A stretch of DNA of 64,000 bases, taken from positions 372,001-436,000 of the forward strand of contig NZ_ADVG01000001.1 in NCBI RefSeq assembly GCF_000178855.1. Reading direction: 5' to 3'. Below are positions 9,005 through 17,760 of the stretch, one piece after another. The notes beneath the pieces were generated by a model, which searched no databases, was not told where the DNA came from, and worked only from the letters and a program-made list of their open reading frames with translations. The translations under genes were made by a program, and so were the position numbers. The stretch's first letter is position 1; every line of letters begins with the position of its first letter. The DNA comes from Ktedonobacter racemifer DSM 44963. GTDB taxonomy: Bacteria; Chloroflexota; Ktedonobacteria; Ktedonobacterales; Ktedonobacteraceae.

Positions 9005-9557
9005 TCACAACTCCAAGTTGTCCTTGATCACTCGGCCGCTGCTCTGCGGATCGAGAAGGGGATGAGTCAACCAGGTGTACATACTTCCGGTCCATTGTTG
9101 CAGATTCAGCTCTGGGAAGGCAAGTAACAAACGATCCAGACGAGTTAGATCTGTCACGAGACTTGTTTCCAATTTCCATCCTCGGCTCTTGCTATCTTGA
9201 AAGGTTGACTCAACCCGCATACGCAGGGCGTACTCCTTGACTCGTCGTCGGCCTGCGGGCTGATCAGAAATCAAGATTCAGCCTTCTTTGAACTCCTCCT
9301 TCCAGCAGGCAGAGACAAAGGCTTCAATCGTCTCTTCTTGCCAGACCTTTGCTCGCCCATACCACTGCTGTCCCGTACGATGCAAGAACAAATCAAAGCG
9401 GCACCACAGGCTCCAGTTCTCGCCCATGTTGCGTTGACACGTGTGTTCCTTACAGACTCGTAAGAGATCATGCCACTGGCGATCGCGACACATCTTCACG
9501 AGCGGAAAACCTGTGGGCCCTCGATCGGCAAGCAAGGTGACGTCGGCCTGCCCAATA
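9005..9557 (-). pseudogene. IS4-family transposase, C-terminal fragment
   Basis: One reading frame with a TGA near 9278 dividing it. The upstream part shows the second catalytic Asp in LLADRGPTGFPLVK. The downstream part shows the exact IS4 YREK spacing in YALRMRVESTFQDSKSRGW (Y-2-R-3-E-6-K). The first catalytic Asp and the N-terminus are missing: the frame runs straight into the 218-bp inverted repeat at 9558, so the repeat's insertion or a deletion removed them. Confidence 0.8.
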
Positions 9558-9775
9558 TGGGGTCACAAGATTACGGCGGGCAAAACATACGCTAAGCCCG
9601 CCGTAGTCTTGTGACCCCTCAAAGGGATGTAGATCTCGTTGTTATCTACACTCTTCTCTGCTGATACCCCAGATGTGAAGCGGTTGGCTTAAGTAGTTTT
9701 GTACCAGTGCTCACATTGGAGGGCAAGTGCTTACGTCGGAGGGCCAAACCTGCTCACTTGGTACGGCATTTACCA
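9558..9775 (-). repeat. 218-bp inverted repeat, right copy
   Basis: Reverse-oriented partner of 6018-6235 with the same internal hairpin (about 9559-9617) and the same ccctccaatgtgagcac-type repeats. It interrupts an IS4 transposase on one side and a small conserved gene on the other. With the left copy it brackets 3.3 kb that include the DUF305/beta-propeller operon. Confidence 0.9.
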
Positions 9776-9989
9776 CTAGCTCCCCCAGACCCACGAGATC
9801 CAGCACATCACTAAGCACGACAACCTCTTGCCACTCCTCCAGGAAAAGATCCATCCCATCCTCATCTCGCACACTCCCACGGATATGCACACGCGCAATA
9901 CAGACAAACTGCTCTCGATACTGATCGGCTGCCTCATGCAGCGCTCGCACACTCCCTGGAGATTTCAGGACAACCGCCTCTTTTCGCAT
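9776..9989 (-). pseudogene. Small uncharacterised protein, 3' end removed by the inverted repeat
   Basis: Starts at 9989 with GGGAGG five bases upstream; about 71 native residues remain. The central part (EQFVCIARVHIRGSV, then FLEEWQEVVVLSDVLDL) aligns by eye with EQYGVGVKIEVRGQV and LREWVEVGEPDMELDLLGL of the gene at 11600-11929, so they are paralogues of one unnamed small beta-rich family. The natural C-terminus is lost at 9775, where the frame enters the 218-bp repeat and continues about 20 residues to a stop. Function unknown. Confidence 0.55.
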
Positions 9990-10122
9990 TCCTGCCTCCC
10001 TTTGCTCACCTCTACACCCATTCCTCTCTTGAAAAACGTTCCAGCCCAAATGAGACTATCGCTGGCATCCGTCCGCTTCTTCTCCTTGGCCAGGCATAGG
10101 TACACACACCCTCTCACCCCAG

Positions 10123-10242
10123 CTACGCCAGTCTCACGGCTGCAAATCGCGGCCGACCTTCGCGATCTGGTTCTCTCACGTCAACAAGAGCCTCCATCCA
10201 AAACACACAACGACGACAGACACTCTCCGCCAGGTGACCCAT
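10123..10242 (-). CDS. Possible 39-residue protein with a CxxC pair
   Basis: The frame reads MGHLAESVCRRCVFWMEAL and continues with a charged tail ending RFAAVRLA. The frame stays open for about 18 codons upstream of this ATG, but without a clear ribosome site. The ATG overlaps the TGA of another short frame (tgatg), which would allow translational coupling. Amino acid composition looks coding, unlike the longer plus-strand frame across the same bases. Function unknown; it belongs to the small-gene cluster around it. Confidence 0.3.
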   Translation of the reverse strand: MGHLAESVCRRCVFWMEALVDVREPDREGRPRFAAVRLA

Positions 10243-10403
10243 CACAGGCAGTGACCATACAACTGTCGGTCGCCACCGCAGGCATCCCTCTCTCCTCCCT
10301 TGGCTTCCACTCCCCTACGCACTCAGCTGCTGCTGCTGCTCTTCCTCATACACATCCCTTTCCCACAACATACGCGCTCTCGCATTCCCACCTGCTCACA
10401 ACC

Positions 10404-10439
10404 CGCAAAAAAAGAGCGGGTCGTCAGGACTCGCTCTTT
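10404..10439 (-). terminator. Intrinsic terminator, minus strand
   Basis: Arms aaagagcg (10411-10418) and cgctcttt (10432-10439) form an 8-bp stem. On the minus strand the stem is followed by a run of seven T (through 10404). It closes the transcription unit descending from about 12600. Confidence 0.7.
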
Positions 10440-10582
10440 CACGCTAATACCATGGATAAAACTCTTTACTCGCGGGGTAACATCAGTAGTATAAAACAAC
10501 TCTTCTGACTGGGTCTAGCTCTCTAGGATCAATCACGCACCATATCAACGCGAGAATAGGCGCCTGTTACCTCTTTCAAGTC

Positions 10583-10677
10583 TTATCCTGCCATCCGAAA
10601 AATAGCCCCATGATTAGAATCATGCCCTGTAAACCAGAGGTTGCCATCAGGTCCAGCAGTAATTTTACCTGCTCCCC
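10583..10677 (-). pseudogene. Fragment of a Vgb (virginiamycin B lyase)-type beta-propeller
   Basis: About 30 residues are readable, GAGKITAGPDGNLWFTG followed by HDSNHGAIFRMAG and a TAA at 10583-10585. The ITAGPDGNLWFT block is the hallmark blade of the Vgb/streptogramin-lyase-like propeller family. The frame closes just upstream, so only the last blade survives. Confidence 0.5.
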
Positions 10678-10913
10678 GACTACAAGAAATTTAGCCGCAC
10701 GCTTCAGCCTTCCAGGGAACCTCAGACTTCCTCCCTCCGCTCTCCCCTTCCCCCTATCATCATCCAGGTTCAGCTCAAGCCCCCCTCCAGCAGAAACGTC
10801 CTCACATCATCCACCTTCACTCCTGCTGCGCAGGTCCCGATACCCACGCACACACCACACCACCTTAAAAACGTGTGATGTGTTTTTGTACAGTCATACA
10901 TCCTTTCCTGGTT

Positions 10914-11504
10914 TTATCCTAATGCTTCCAACCTTTTTCGTCCTTTTCTACCATGCAGAACCAGGGTAATTGCCTCTTTCACCATCTTGAGCCTTTCAGG
11001 CGAGGCTGTATTGCAAAAGGTGCAATACCCATCCCAACCTTGCTCTACCAGCACACCTTCATCAGAGAAGAGCGTTTGGAATTCAATTTTTTCGCCGGAA
11101 AGAAAGATGCCGTCGACCAATTCAGCCCTTTTAGCCGCTTCTTCGACAGGTTTCCTGGCCAAGGCCTCCTCCAGTTCACTGCAGCGTTGTTCGAGCTCTT
11201 GAATGCGCTTCCGCCCCTTGGTTGCCTTGAGCCGAGCGAGCTCTTGCTCCTGTAGATGAAGCACGACACGTGTGTCGTCGAGTTGCCTCTGGAGGCGCTC
11301 AATACATTGTGTGGCTGCGCTTTCCCTCAAGTTCAATTCAAGCCAGATCGCCTGCGACATCCATTGAGCCGCTGCTTCCCCGTAACAGGTGAGCATGCGC
11401 TCCAGCATCCTCTGGGTCTGGTCATCATAGATCGTCCAGTCTCGACGTACCAGCTTAAGACCAATCTCATCCTGAGGCTGGTTTTCCCGGTTCGGATCAC
11501 TCAT
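10914..11504 (-). CDS. Uncharacterised coiled-coil protein
   Basis: A 196-residue protein starting MSDPNRENQPQDE. Residues about 70-125 form a strong coiled coil (CIERLQRQLDDTRVVLHLQ, RIQELEQRCSELEEALARK). The C-terminal part has a cysteine pair in GWDGYCTFCNTASPERL and ends basic (HGRKGRKRLEALG). I do not recognise the family. It lies in a minus-strand run of small genes with short gaps or overlaps, and the terminator at 10404 lies downstream. The coding-like composition and clean start support a real gene. Confidence 0.6.
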   Translation of the reverse strand: MSDPNRENQPQDEIGLKLVRRDWTIYDDQTQRMLERMLTCYGEAAAQWMSQAIWLELNLRESAATQCIERLQRQLDDTRVVLHLQEQELARLKATKGRKRIQELEQRCSELEEALARKPVEEAAKRAELVDGIFLSGEKIEFQTLFSDEGVLVEQGWDGYCTFCNTASPERLKMVKEAITLVLHGRKGRKRLEALG

Positions 11505-11599
11505 GCCACAAATTTCTTCTCTCCATTCGCCAGCGTCTGAAAGAATACCATGACACTCCCCAATCCTCCCTTCAGCTCGCTGCGCATTTCACCAATGAG

Positions 11600-11929
11600 C
11601 TATGTTCGCTCCGACAACCGGTATTCACCAGGGCCTGTCGGGTTGACCCACCTCAGCCCATCCTCTTCCTCATCATAATTCTCTCCCGCAGCATACTCCG
11701 AATCATTCAGCCCCAACAAGTCTAGCTCCATGTCCGGCTCTCCCACCTCCACCCACTCACGCAAGACATGCACCTGCTGCCTTTTCCCCTGCACCTGGCC
11801 GCGCACCTCAATCTTGACTCCCACTCCATATTGCTCAGTAAACAACAACGTAGCCAGCACGATCACCTCCATTCGACGGGGCAACGGCAACACCACCGAC
11901 TCACTCACTCGCATAGAGCGCTTCTCCAT
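11600..11929 (-). CDS. Small uncharacterised beta-rich protein (paralogue of 9776-9989)
   Basis: 109 residues. The core MEVIVLATLLFTEQYGVGVK, then IEVRGQV and LREWVEVGEPDMELDLLGL, matches the pattern of the truncated gene at 9776-9989. An acidic tail follows (GENYDEEEDGLRWVNPTGPG). The ATG lies inside the 3' end of the preceding 44-codon frame, so translation may be coupled. No function can be assigned. Confidence 0.5.
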   Translation of the reverse strand: MEKRSMRVSESVVLPLPRRMEVIVLATLLFTEQYGVGVKIEVRGQVQGKRQQVHVLREWVEVGEPDMELDLLGLNDSEYAAGENYDEEEDGLRWVNPTGPGEYRLSERT

Positions 11930-12035
11930 ACACGCTCTTCACCTGCGTTTCTCTCCTGCTTCTCGGAGCCCAAATCGCCTCCTGCCAAAACCGTGCCTCC
12001 CCTGGCAACGTCTGCTTCTGTCCTCCTGTTTTCAA
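11901..12035 (-). CDS. Possible 44-residue protein overlapping both neighbours
   Basis: Begins at a TTG that overlaps the TGA of the zinc-ribbon gene (tttga) and reads LKTGGQKQTLPGEARFWQEA, then IWAPRSRRETQV and YASE. It ends inside the next gene. Composition looks coding and the overlaps are of the kind seen in tightly coupled operons, but there is no homologue I recognise. Confidence 0.3.
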   Translation of the reverse strand: MKTGGQKQTLPGEARFWQEAIWAPRSRRETQVKSVYGEALYASE

Positions 12036-12592
12036 AGCGAGAAAACAGAACACTGTTTCAATTCGATGATGATCGGAAGCAAACAACTCCTCGCTCGTTG
12101 CATGACCCCAGGGGAAAGAGCAACGCATTCAGTCTTGGGGTGACTCCATAGCAATAACTCCGCCGTATACAGAGGAAAGCGGTCGATATGATAGGGAAAA
12201 TCATTGAGCCAGGGCTGCTCCCGGGCAAGGCGCCTCAACGTATGCACCACGTCCCTGAGTCTCTCTGTCGGAACCAACCGCTCCCCTGGATAAGGTCGCA
12301 AGAGCTTGGTAAGAAAAGTTACAACGCATTGCACCTCGTTGATGCTTGACACAACTACCTGGGGATCCAGTTCACCAATGCGCTGCCGATGCAGGCCTCG
12401 TAACGCGTCCCGCGCTGCCTGCGCAGCAGGGGAGAGATGTGCTGCGCGACACGCTGGACACCATTTCTCCGCCTTCTTTGGCAGTGGCTGCAAACAAGAC
12501 AAACAGCGCCGTTCTCTGGCGGCGGTGATGCATCGCCAACTGTGAAGACGAGCGACAACCTCCTCCTGAGACCTTGCGTCTTCTTGCATCAT
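12032..12592 (-). CDS. Uncharacterised zinc-ribbon protein
   Basis: 186 residues. The start at 12592 is preceded by GGGAGGA with 7-base spacing. Near residue 30 two CxxC pairs form a probable zinc ribbon (RRCLSCLQPLPKKAEKWCPAC). The remainder is helical, with QVVVSSINEVQCVVTFLTKL and ERLRDVVHTLRRLAREQPWL. It is the first gene of the minus-strand cluster that runs to 10914. A nucleic-acid-binding or scaffold role is possible, but nothing in the sequence proves it. Confidence 0.6.
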   Translation of the reverse strand: MMQEDARSQEEVVARLHSWRCITAARERRCLSCLQPLPKKAEKWCPACRAAHLSPAAQAARDALRGLHRQRIGELDPQVVVSSINEVQCVVTFLTKLLRPYPGERLVPTERLRDVVHTLRRLAREQPWLNDFPYHIDRFPLYTAELLLWSHPKTECVALSPGVMQRARSCLLPIIIELKQCSVFSL

Positions 12593-12960
12593 ACAACATC
12601 CTCCCTGAACAAGCATTCCAACAACCGAACCAGCGCTCACCGCCACTGGTACACCAGGTACCCCAGACCTGGATAAAATCAGCCTGCGGCGACCTCACCA
12701 GGAAAGCCCACGCGCGCCTGATGTTCTTCTCCAAAGTGCGATCGCGCTCCCAGCACCTTCTGCTCTTGACTCAGACGCACCCACAAGATCGATGAGCAGG
12801 CCAAAAGAGCAAAGAATCACACAGTGAAACCGTCTCACTATACTATGAATATAGACTCTCATCTGTCCTCTCACACAGCTTGAGAGAGACAAGAATGCGG
12901 TATACTCTGAAGAGAAAGACCCGTCGACCCTCTCACGCTGTTCAACGTAAGGAGATCCCT

Positions 12961-13215
12961 ATGGCGATGGACACCCCCTTGGACATACAGCTCCCCGATG
13001 GGCGCCATATCCATCTGACGCCTGAGCAGGCCCTGGACTTCGTTGCCTGGCTCGCTCCACACATGCCCGACCTCCCAGAAGCTCTTGCCACCTGGCTCGC
13101 CCAACAGCATCCTCCCTCCTTCGACCTCCCACCGCTTGAACCTTACTGCGTCGTCGAACGCTCCCCCCTCGACGGTCGCTATCACATCACTGATTACGGC
13201 CTCGATCTCCCCTAA
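12961..13215 (+). CDS. Small uncharacterised protein
   Basis: 84 residues starting MAMDTPLDIQLPDGRHIHL, preceded by AAGGAG at 6-base spacing. This is better than the in-frame ATG at 12880. It contains LTPEQALDFVAWLAPHMPDL and ends HITDYGLDLP. It is transcribed divergently from the zinc-ribbon gene, with a TATACT box at 12901-12906 about 55 bases upstream. Function unknown; short proteins of this composition next to the cluster suggest a shared accessory locus. Confidence 0.6.
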   Translation: MAMDTPLDIQLPDGRHIHLTPEQALDFVAWLAPHMPDLPEALATWLAQQHPPSFDLPPLEPYCVVERSPLDGRYHITDYGLDLP

Positions 13216-13464
13216 AGCATAAACACGACAACCTGAAACCACCGACTCAACAGAGGGTTATGAAAGGCAGCAAGAAAAACCAGATCCACAACGGGCAATC
13301 TCTGTCCTTCAACCTCATACCAAACTTCCCATCGATTGCATCGGCGCCCTCGGCCTTCCAGGACCACTCGACAACACGGCGACGCAGGCACATGACGAAT
13401 TCGCGGCCGGTTTAGTTAAAATACGAGCAAGCCAGCGTCTGACGGGAAAGCAAAAACACAAAGA

Positions 13465-14196
13465 CTATTCATGCAAATTGTGGCGCTCACTGAGCAAAAG
13501 TGGCGCTGCCAACGAGGCCATGCCTGCCCTCTCTAGATAGGAACGAAACGCATCCAGGTCATCTCGCGCGTTGTCACGATTCAAGACGTAATTGAGAAGA
13601 AACTGCATAAGCCCGCCAGCGAATAATGGACTCACCTCTTGGCCCTCCTTTAGCGCAGGTTCGTTGATTCCTTGCATATCAACGCTTGTACCCAGTAAAT
13701 TCATGAATGCCAGGCAGCCACCGAAATGTTCCTGAATGTAGAGCGTAGCGAGGCTTAAAAAAGAAAAGGCATTGAGCGCATGGAGTTCTATTGGTTCCAA
13801 TTGAATTGGCTCCCCCTGGTGCAACGCCTCACAACTTTTGGCAAGCATGTGTCCAGGCCATAGTGGCACAAGCATGCTTTTTTTGTCCTCAATGTTTTCA
13901 TGCTCGGTACGTCGATATTCCAGTACATGAATAAGCCCAGCACGAATGCGCTTCTCTGAGAAACCATAGTATTGGCGGTAGAACGAGACCTCTGCTTGAC
14001 GCTCGAAATAGGCCTCAAGCGATATGATCTGCCCTTCACGAAACGCAATATGAATGCCTCGGTGGGTCAAGCGGATCCTCAATTGAGAGTTGAGTGCTAA
14101 AGATCTTGGTTCCGCATGGATGCGATACGCTTCTATCTGCTTGCCTGATAGGTCTATTGTCTTTTCAAGGCCTCCTTGCTCACGTATGACATTCAT
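13465..14196 (-). CDS. Uncharacterised protein
   Basis: 243 residues from the ATG at 14196 (MNVIREQGGLEKTIDLSG). The frame can be extended to a TTG at 14310, but that part is low-complexity and lacks a ribosome site. The protein is mixed alpha/beta, soluble, without signal peptide or membrane segments. Features include RLTHRGIHIAFREGQIISLE, YYGFSEKRIRAGLIHVLEYR and the helical C-terminus GGLMQFLLNYVLNRDNARDD. No family recognised. It stands alone between the small-gene cluster and the 618-bp repeat. Confidence 0.55.
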   Translation of the reverse strand: MNVIREQGGLEKTIDLSGKQIEAYRIHAEPRSLALNSQLRIRLTHRGIHIAFREGQIISLEAYFERQAEVSFYRQYYGFSEKRIRAGLIHVLEYRRTEHENIEDKKSMLVPLWPGHMLAKSCEALHQGEPIQLEPIELHALNAFSFLSLATLYIQEHFGGCLAFMNLLGTSVDMQGINEPALKEGQEVSPLFAGGLMQFLLNYVLNRDNARDDLDAFRSYLERAGMASLAAPLLLSERHNLHE

Positions 14197-14379
14197 ACCC
14201 TTTTTTCTTTTCCGTTGGGGTTGATTGTTTTCACCTGAAAAACTTCCCAATCCAGGTACCTCACCATCGAACCTATTGTGAGCATATCGTCCCCCCTGCA
14301 CTTCTGTCAATCATGACAGCTGGAAGCACTGGAAGAAAAGAAACGCTCGCAACGATAGATCTCACGTTCTGCGACCTAT

Positions 14380-14997
14380 TGTAAATTTCCTCTGAAAACC
14401 TGGCACGAGAGACAAAAATCTCTCCCTCAGATCTGAACCTTCCGCGTCAATTGTTCAGATGATGTAAGAGTGCTTAGGCAGGGGTTGTCTTGGCTTAAGG
14501 CTGCAAGATGACCGTATTACCTAGGCGTTCCAATGGGCGAACGAGCCGTTGTTGAATCTTCTGTTTATTTGCGATGGGAAAGGAGTCAGTTCCTCTCTTA
14601 CAGCTCACCTCCATTGTGGGGACACGACTTCCAGAGATGTTCCTCCTGAAAACTGATTCGACGCTTGCTCTGAAAGATCACCAACAGGGCGTCTTTCCAC
14701 ATGAGATTTTCCTCTACGTGCTTCCCTGATGGGAGCAACAATGAGTGGTTCTTCCAGACACCCGAAAACAGCTTCGTCTTCAAGCTTGACTGCCTTATTA
14801 TTTCCATCGTTTTTAGTATCGGGATCTTTCCTCCGTAGTGTACCAACTTCGTCCATCGAATTCTTTTTCATTCTGAATGGTGCACCTACGGTGCATGACG
14901 CTTCGTCTGGAACTCCTGGATAGCAAGAGCTTTTTGTCGTCTCATCCTCAGCTCCATGCCGGGTGGTGCGGCTGCGACGCATGGTTTCTTTGAAATT
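14380..14997 (+). repeat. 618-bp direct repeat, copy A
   Basis: Begins tgtaaatttcctctgaaaac and ends at tttgaaatt. It is identical to 17881-18498 apart from about four substitutions, in the same orientation. It contains no gene with recognisable motifs; minus-strand frames through it are long but have no family features. The 2.9 kb between the copies holds two intact genes. An 88-bp part of the same sequence recurs inverted at 36310-36399. Confidence 0.9.
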
Positions 14998-15423
14998 ACG
15001 TCGGTCTGACACAACTTTGGTGAATGATGAGCTTATCAGGATAAAGTCGTTTCCTGTGAGAGCATAAAACAACGGCTGAAATTTCTCGTTGATCAGTGAA
15101 ATTTTACTCATATCCTGGCATTTTCGGCCTATAATATACTTCATAAGCACATCGGCACATTATAGTTCACAGGCCGTTTTGATTCGTAGATGTTTCTCAA
15201 GCAGCCAATAGTCTGGATGGAAGCTCTATCGATGAAAACACCATTGAATTGATACGTACAGTATCACAGAGGTCCTTTCCAAATGAGCAACCGGCAAAAT
15301 ATGGTTCACAACCAGTTTCTGAGTCTGAGTGGATTTTACTTTTTTCAGAGCGATTTATAAACCGAACAAACGCCAAGAGGATAGACTCGCCATCACAGCC
15401 CCTCAATGTGCCATAATACAGGT

Positions 15424-15972
15424 ATGAAAGAACCTGCAATATTGTATCTCATAGTAGGGCTTCCAGGTGCTGGCAAGACAACAAAAGCCAGGCAATTAGA
15501 AGTGGAAGCCTCTGCCTTGCGGTTTACCCCTGATGAGTGGATGAAAACGTTGTTTGGAAGAAATAATCAGGCAACAAGAGATATCCTGGAAGGTCGTTTG
15601 ATCTGGATAGCTCTGCGGGCTCTTCAGCTTCATACCAACGTCATCCTGGATTTCGGATTTTGGAGCAAAGACGAACGGTCGTCTCTGAGATGGATCGCCA
15701 AGCAAATAGGAGCGAAAAGCCAAGTGATTTATTTGCCTATTGACCCAAAAACGCAACGGAAGCGCGTCCAAAACCGCTTTGCAGAGACACCGGACCAGAC
15801 ATGGCAGATGAGCGAAGAAGAACTGACGAAATGGCGTGCGTTCTTTAACGAAAACGAACCAGATGAAGCTGAGCTGAATGGTACCATTCTGGAAGACGCC
15901 CCTCCTGGATATGAGTCTTGGTCTGCCTGGGCGGCCTCGCGCTGGCCGTCGTTCCCCAATGAATATGCATGA
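15424..15972 (+). CDS. P-loop kinase/AAA-type ATP-binding protein
   Basis: 182 residues from the ATG at 15424; a slightly longer start at 15406 is possible. Walker A is GLPGAGKTT near residue 12. The lid/substrate segments FTPDEWMKTLFG and VILDFGFWSKDERS, with IYLPIDPKTQRKRVQNR, fit the small predicted kinases related to zeta toxin and chloramphenicol phosphotransferase (COG0645 type). The substrate is unknown. A cataat box seven bases before the ATG would make the mRNA nearly leaderless. Located inside the island bracketed by 618-bp repeats. No antitoxin partner is visible. Confidence 0.75.
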   Translation: MKEPAILYLIVGLPGAGKTTKARQLEVEASALRFTPDEWMKTLFGRNNQATRDILEGRLIWIALRALQLHTNVILDFGFWSKDERSSLRWIAKQIGAKSQVIYLPIDPKTQRKRVQNRFAETPDQTWQMSEEELTKWRAFFNENEPDEAELNGTILEDAPPGYESWSAWAASRWPSFPNEYA

Positions 15973-16093
15973 GCATTTGGAATGCTACGATGAGAGCCTG
16001 ATTGGGATGCGCGGTATATTGCTGATCATGTTCGTATGAATTGCAGCGGTACTGGCCGTGATTCTTCAGCCAAGTGAATCATAATCTGGCAAA
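15973..16093. other. Intergenic
   Basis: Short spacer between the P-loop kinase gene and a cluster of iterated motifs. No gene is seen. Confidence 0.3.
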
Positions 16094-16355
16094 TTACCCA
16101 TATTGTGGCAGTGAAACCAGCTTCCGATTGCGGTTTTTTCGCCTGAATTCAGGCAAACCTATTCACTGCCGCAATATGGATCACAAATTTGAATCGCTGC
16201 CAGAATATCCTCCATAATAATTATTACCACATCAATATAATGCCGCTTCTGGCCTCAAGCTACTGCCACGATATGGGTAAGAGCTATTGCCAGAATTAGG
16301 GTAAAATCACAATCAGCTTATCAGCAAACCTCTGTCAGAGCCACGATATCCTTCA
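16094..16355. repeat. Six iterations of an 18-bp motif (transposon-end-like)
   Basis: The consensus ctgccacaatatgggtaa occurs at 16094-16111 (reverse), 16166-16183, 16197-16213 (partial), 16263-16280, 16286-16303 and 16336-16355 (degenerate). Orientation is mixed and spacing irregular. Arrays of about 20-bp sites are the hallmark of ends bound by IS21, Mu or Tn7-like transposases. No such transposase lies nearby, so this would be an abandoned end. Confidence 0.5.
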
Positions 16356-16442
16356 CAAGGGTATCTGCGTCAGAGGGTCATGGTGTTGTCGTTTTCGCCT
16401 GGCATAGGCTCGTCGCTAAAAGGACGCATCAGGTCTCTACGC

Positions 16443-16576
16443 TGTAAATCCCAACATTGAGCGGGAGAAATCTGCATAGCTATCCTGAACAAGCAATTGG
16501 TCTGGAGAGAGACTCCTGAGCCTCCAACGGCCCGCAAAGTTATGCAGATTTCTCCCGTTCAATGTTGGGATTTACA
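16443..16576. mobile_element. MITE-like element with 36-bp inverted repeats
   Basis: The arms 16443-16478 and 16541-16576 are complementary with one mismatch (tgtaaatcccaacattgagc on the left), enclosing 62 bp. No gene inside. Length and structure suit a MITE; the parent element is not in this window. Confidence 0.65.
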
Positions 16577-16794
16577 ACGTGAAGATGATGGTAGCCAGAG
16601 CGGCGCAGCTCGTCCAGATGAGAACAACGGATGTGCCTTTCGTGATAAGATAAACGACGAGACAGCAATGTATGCACCGATCATCCAGATCGTTAAAAGT
16701 ATACAGATGACATCATTTATCTTGCCCTATGGTGATGTCTATTTTAGCAGAGGCTGGACAATTCTGAAATTATGGGAGGAGCACCAGATATTCT

Positions 16795-17670
16795 ATGAAG
16801 ATCTACCTAGTGGATGGTACCTATGAGCTGTTTCGCAGCCACTTTGGCGCGCCGCCGCGCAAGGCACCAGATGGGCGCGAGGTCGGCGCTACGCTGGGCC
16901 TTTTACGCAGCCTGCTGATGCTCTTGACTACGCCTGGCATCACCCACGTGGCCTGCGCGTTCGATCACGTGATCGAGTCCTTCCGTAACGACCAGTACCC
17001 CGGCTACAAGACCGGCGCGGGCGTTGACTCCAACCTGATAGCCCAGTTCCCGCTGGCCGAAGAGGCTGTTTCCGCGCTTGGGCTGGTGGTCTGGTCGATG
17101 GTGGAGTTCGAGGCTGACGATGCCCTGTCCAGCGCGACCGCCCGTTTCAAGAACGAAGCTGGGGTCGAACAGATCGTGATCTGCTCGCCGGATAAGGATC
17201 TGGCCCAGCTGGTCTCTGGAAGCCGCATCGTTGGCTGGGACCGCCGCCGCGATATTCTCATCGATGAGGCGGGCGTGGTGGAGAAATTTGGCGTGCGCCC
17301 GCAGTCGATCCCCGACTGGCTGGGGCTGGTGGGCGATGCGGCCGACGGCTTCCCCGGCATCCCGGGCTGGGGTGAAAAATCCGCGGCGGCCGTGCTTGCA
17401 AAATACGAGCACCTCGAGGCGATCCCTGCAGATCCGCAAACCTGGGGGTTGAGCGCCAGCCGCGCGGCGCGCCTGGCTGAGAGCCTGGCACAGCACTGGG
17501 CTGAGGCGCTGCTTTTCCGCAAACTGGCTATGCTGCGCGAGGATGTGCCATTGAAGGAAACGCTCGCCGATCTGGAATGGCAGGGCGCCTACGAGCGGCT
17601 GAAAGATGTCTGCCACCGGCTGGGCGATGAAAAGTTCCCCGGGCGTGTTCCGAGGTGGCGCGAGAGATGA
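16795..17670 (+). CDS. 5'-3' exonuclease / flap endonuclease-like protein
   Basis: 291 residues. Acidic metal-site residues typical of the DNA polymerase I 5'-3' exonuclease domain are present: Asp7 in IYLVDGTYELFR, Asp in ACAFDHVIESFR, and the cluster EFEADDALSSATARF and ICSPDKDLAQLV. The helix-hairpin-helix region follows (DWLGLVGDAADGFPGIPGWGEKSAAAVLAKY). It is stand-alone without polymerase domains and would cut 5' flaps or RNA primers. GC content is clearly higher than in flanking DNA, which suggests a different origin. GGGAGGAG lies about 13 bases upstream. It sits inside the island flanked by 618-bp repeats. Confidence 0.88.
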   Translation: MKIYLVDGTYELFRSHFGAPPRKAPDGREVGATLGLLRSLLMLLTTPGITHVACAFDHVIESFRNDQYPGYKTGAGVDSNLIAQFPLAEEAVSALGLVVWSMVEFEADDALSSATARFKNEAGVEQIVICSPDKDLAQLVSGSRIVGWDRRRDILIDEAGVVEKFGVRPQSIPDWLGLVGDAADGFPGIPGWGEKSAAAVLAKYEHLEAIPADPQTWGLSASRAARLAESLAQHWAEALLFRKLAMLREDVPLKETLADLEWQGAYERLKDVCHRLGDEKFPGRVPRWRER

Positions 17671-17760
17671 ATTTGGCACCTTCAAGCAGGGGTAGCGCTA
17701 CGCTGGCTTTTTAACCATTTGCGTGGGAAACGCGCCCACATTCGGCCGCGAGCGCTCGTA

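Noticed and set aside
9828..10508. 226-codon plus-strand reading frame
   Set aside because: Rich in Pro/Ser/His/Thr, it is the shadow of the minus-strand small genes and runs through the minus-strand terminator.
14605..15150. 181-codon minus-strand frame through the 618-bp repeat
   Set aside because: Its start lies outside the repeat and the two repeat copies would give differently fused proteins; no motif is present.
16094..16355. Possible CRISPR array
   Set aside because: Motifs are in both orientations, unevenly spaced and diverged; no cas genes are present.
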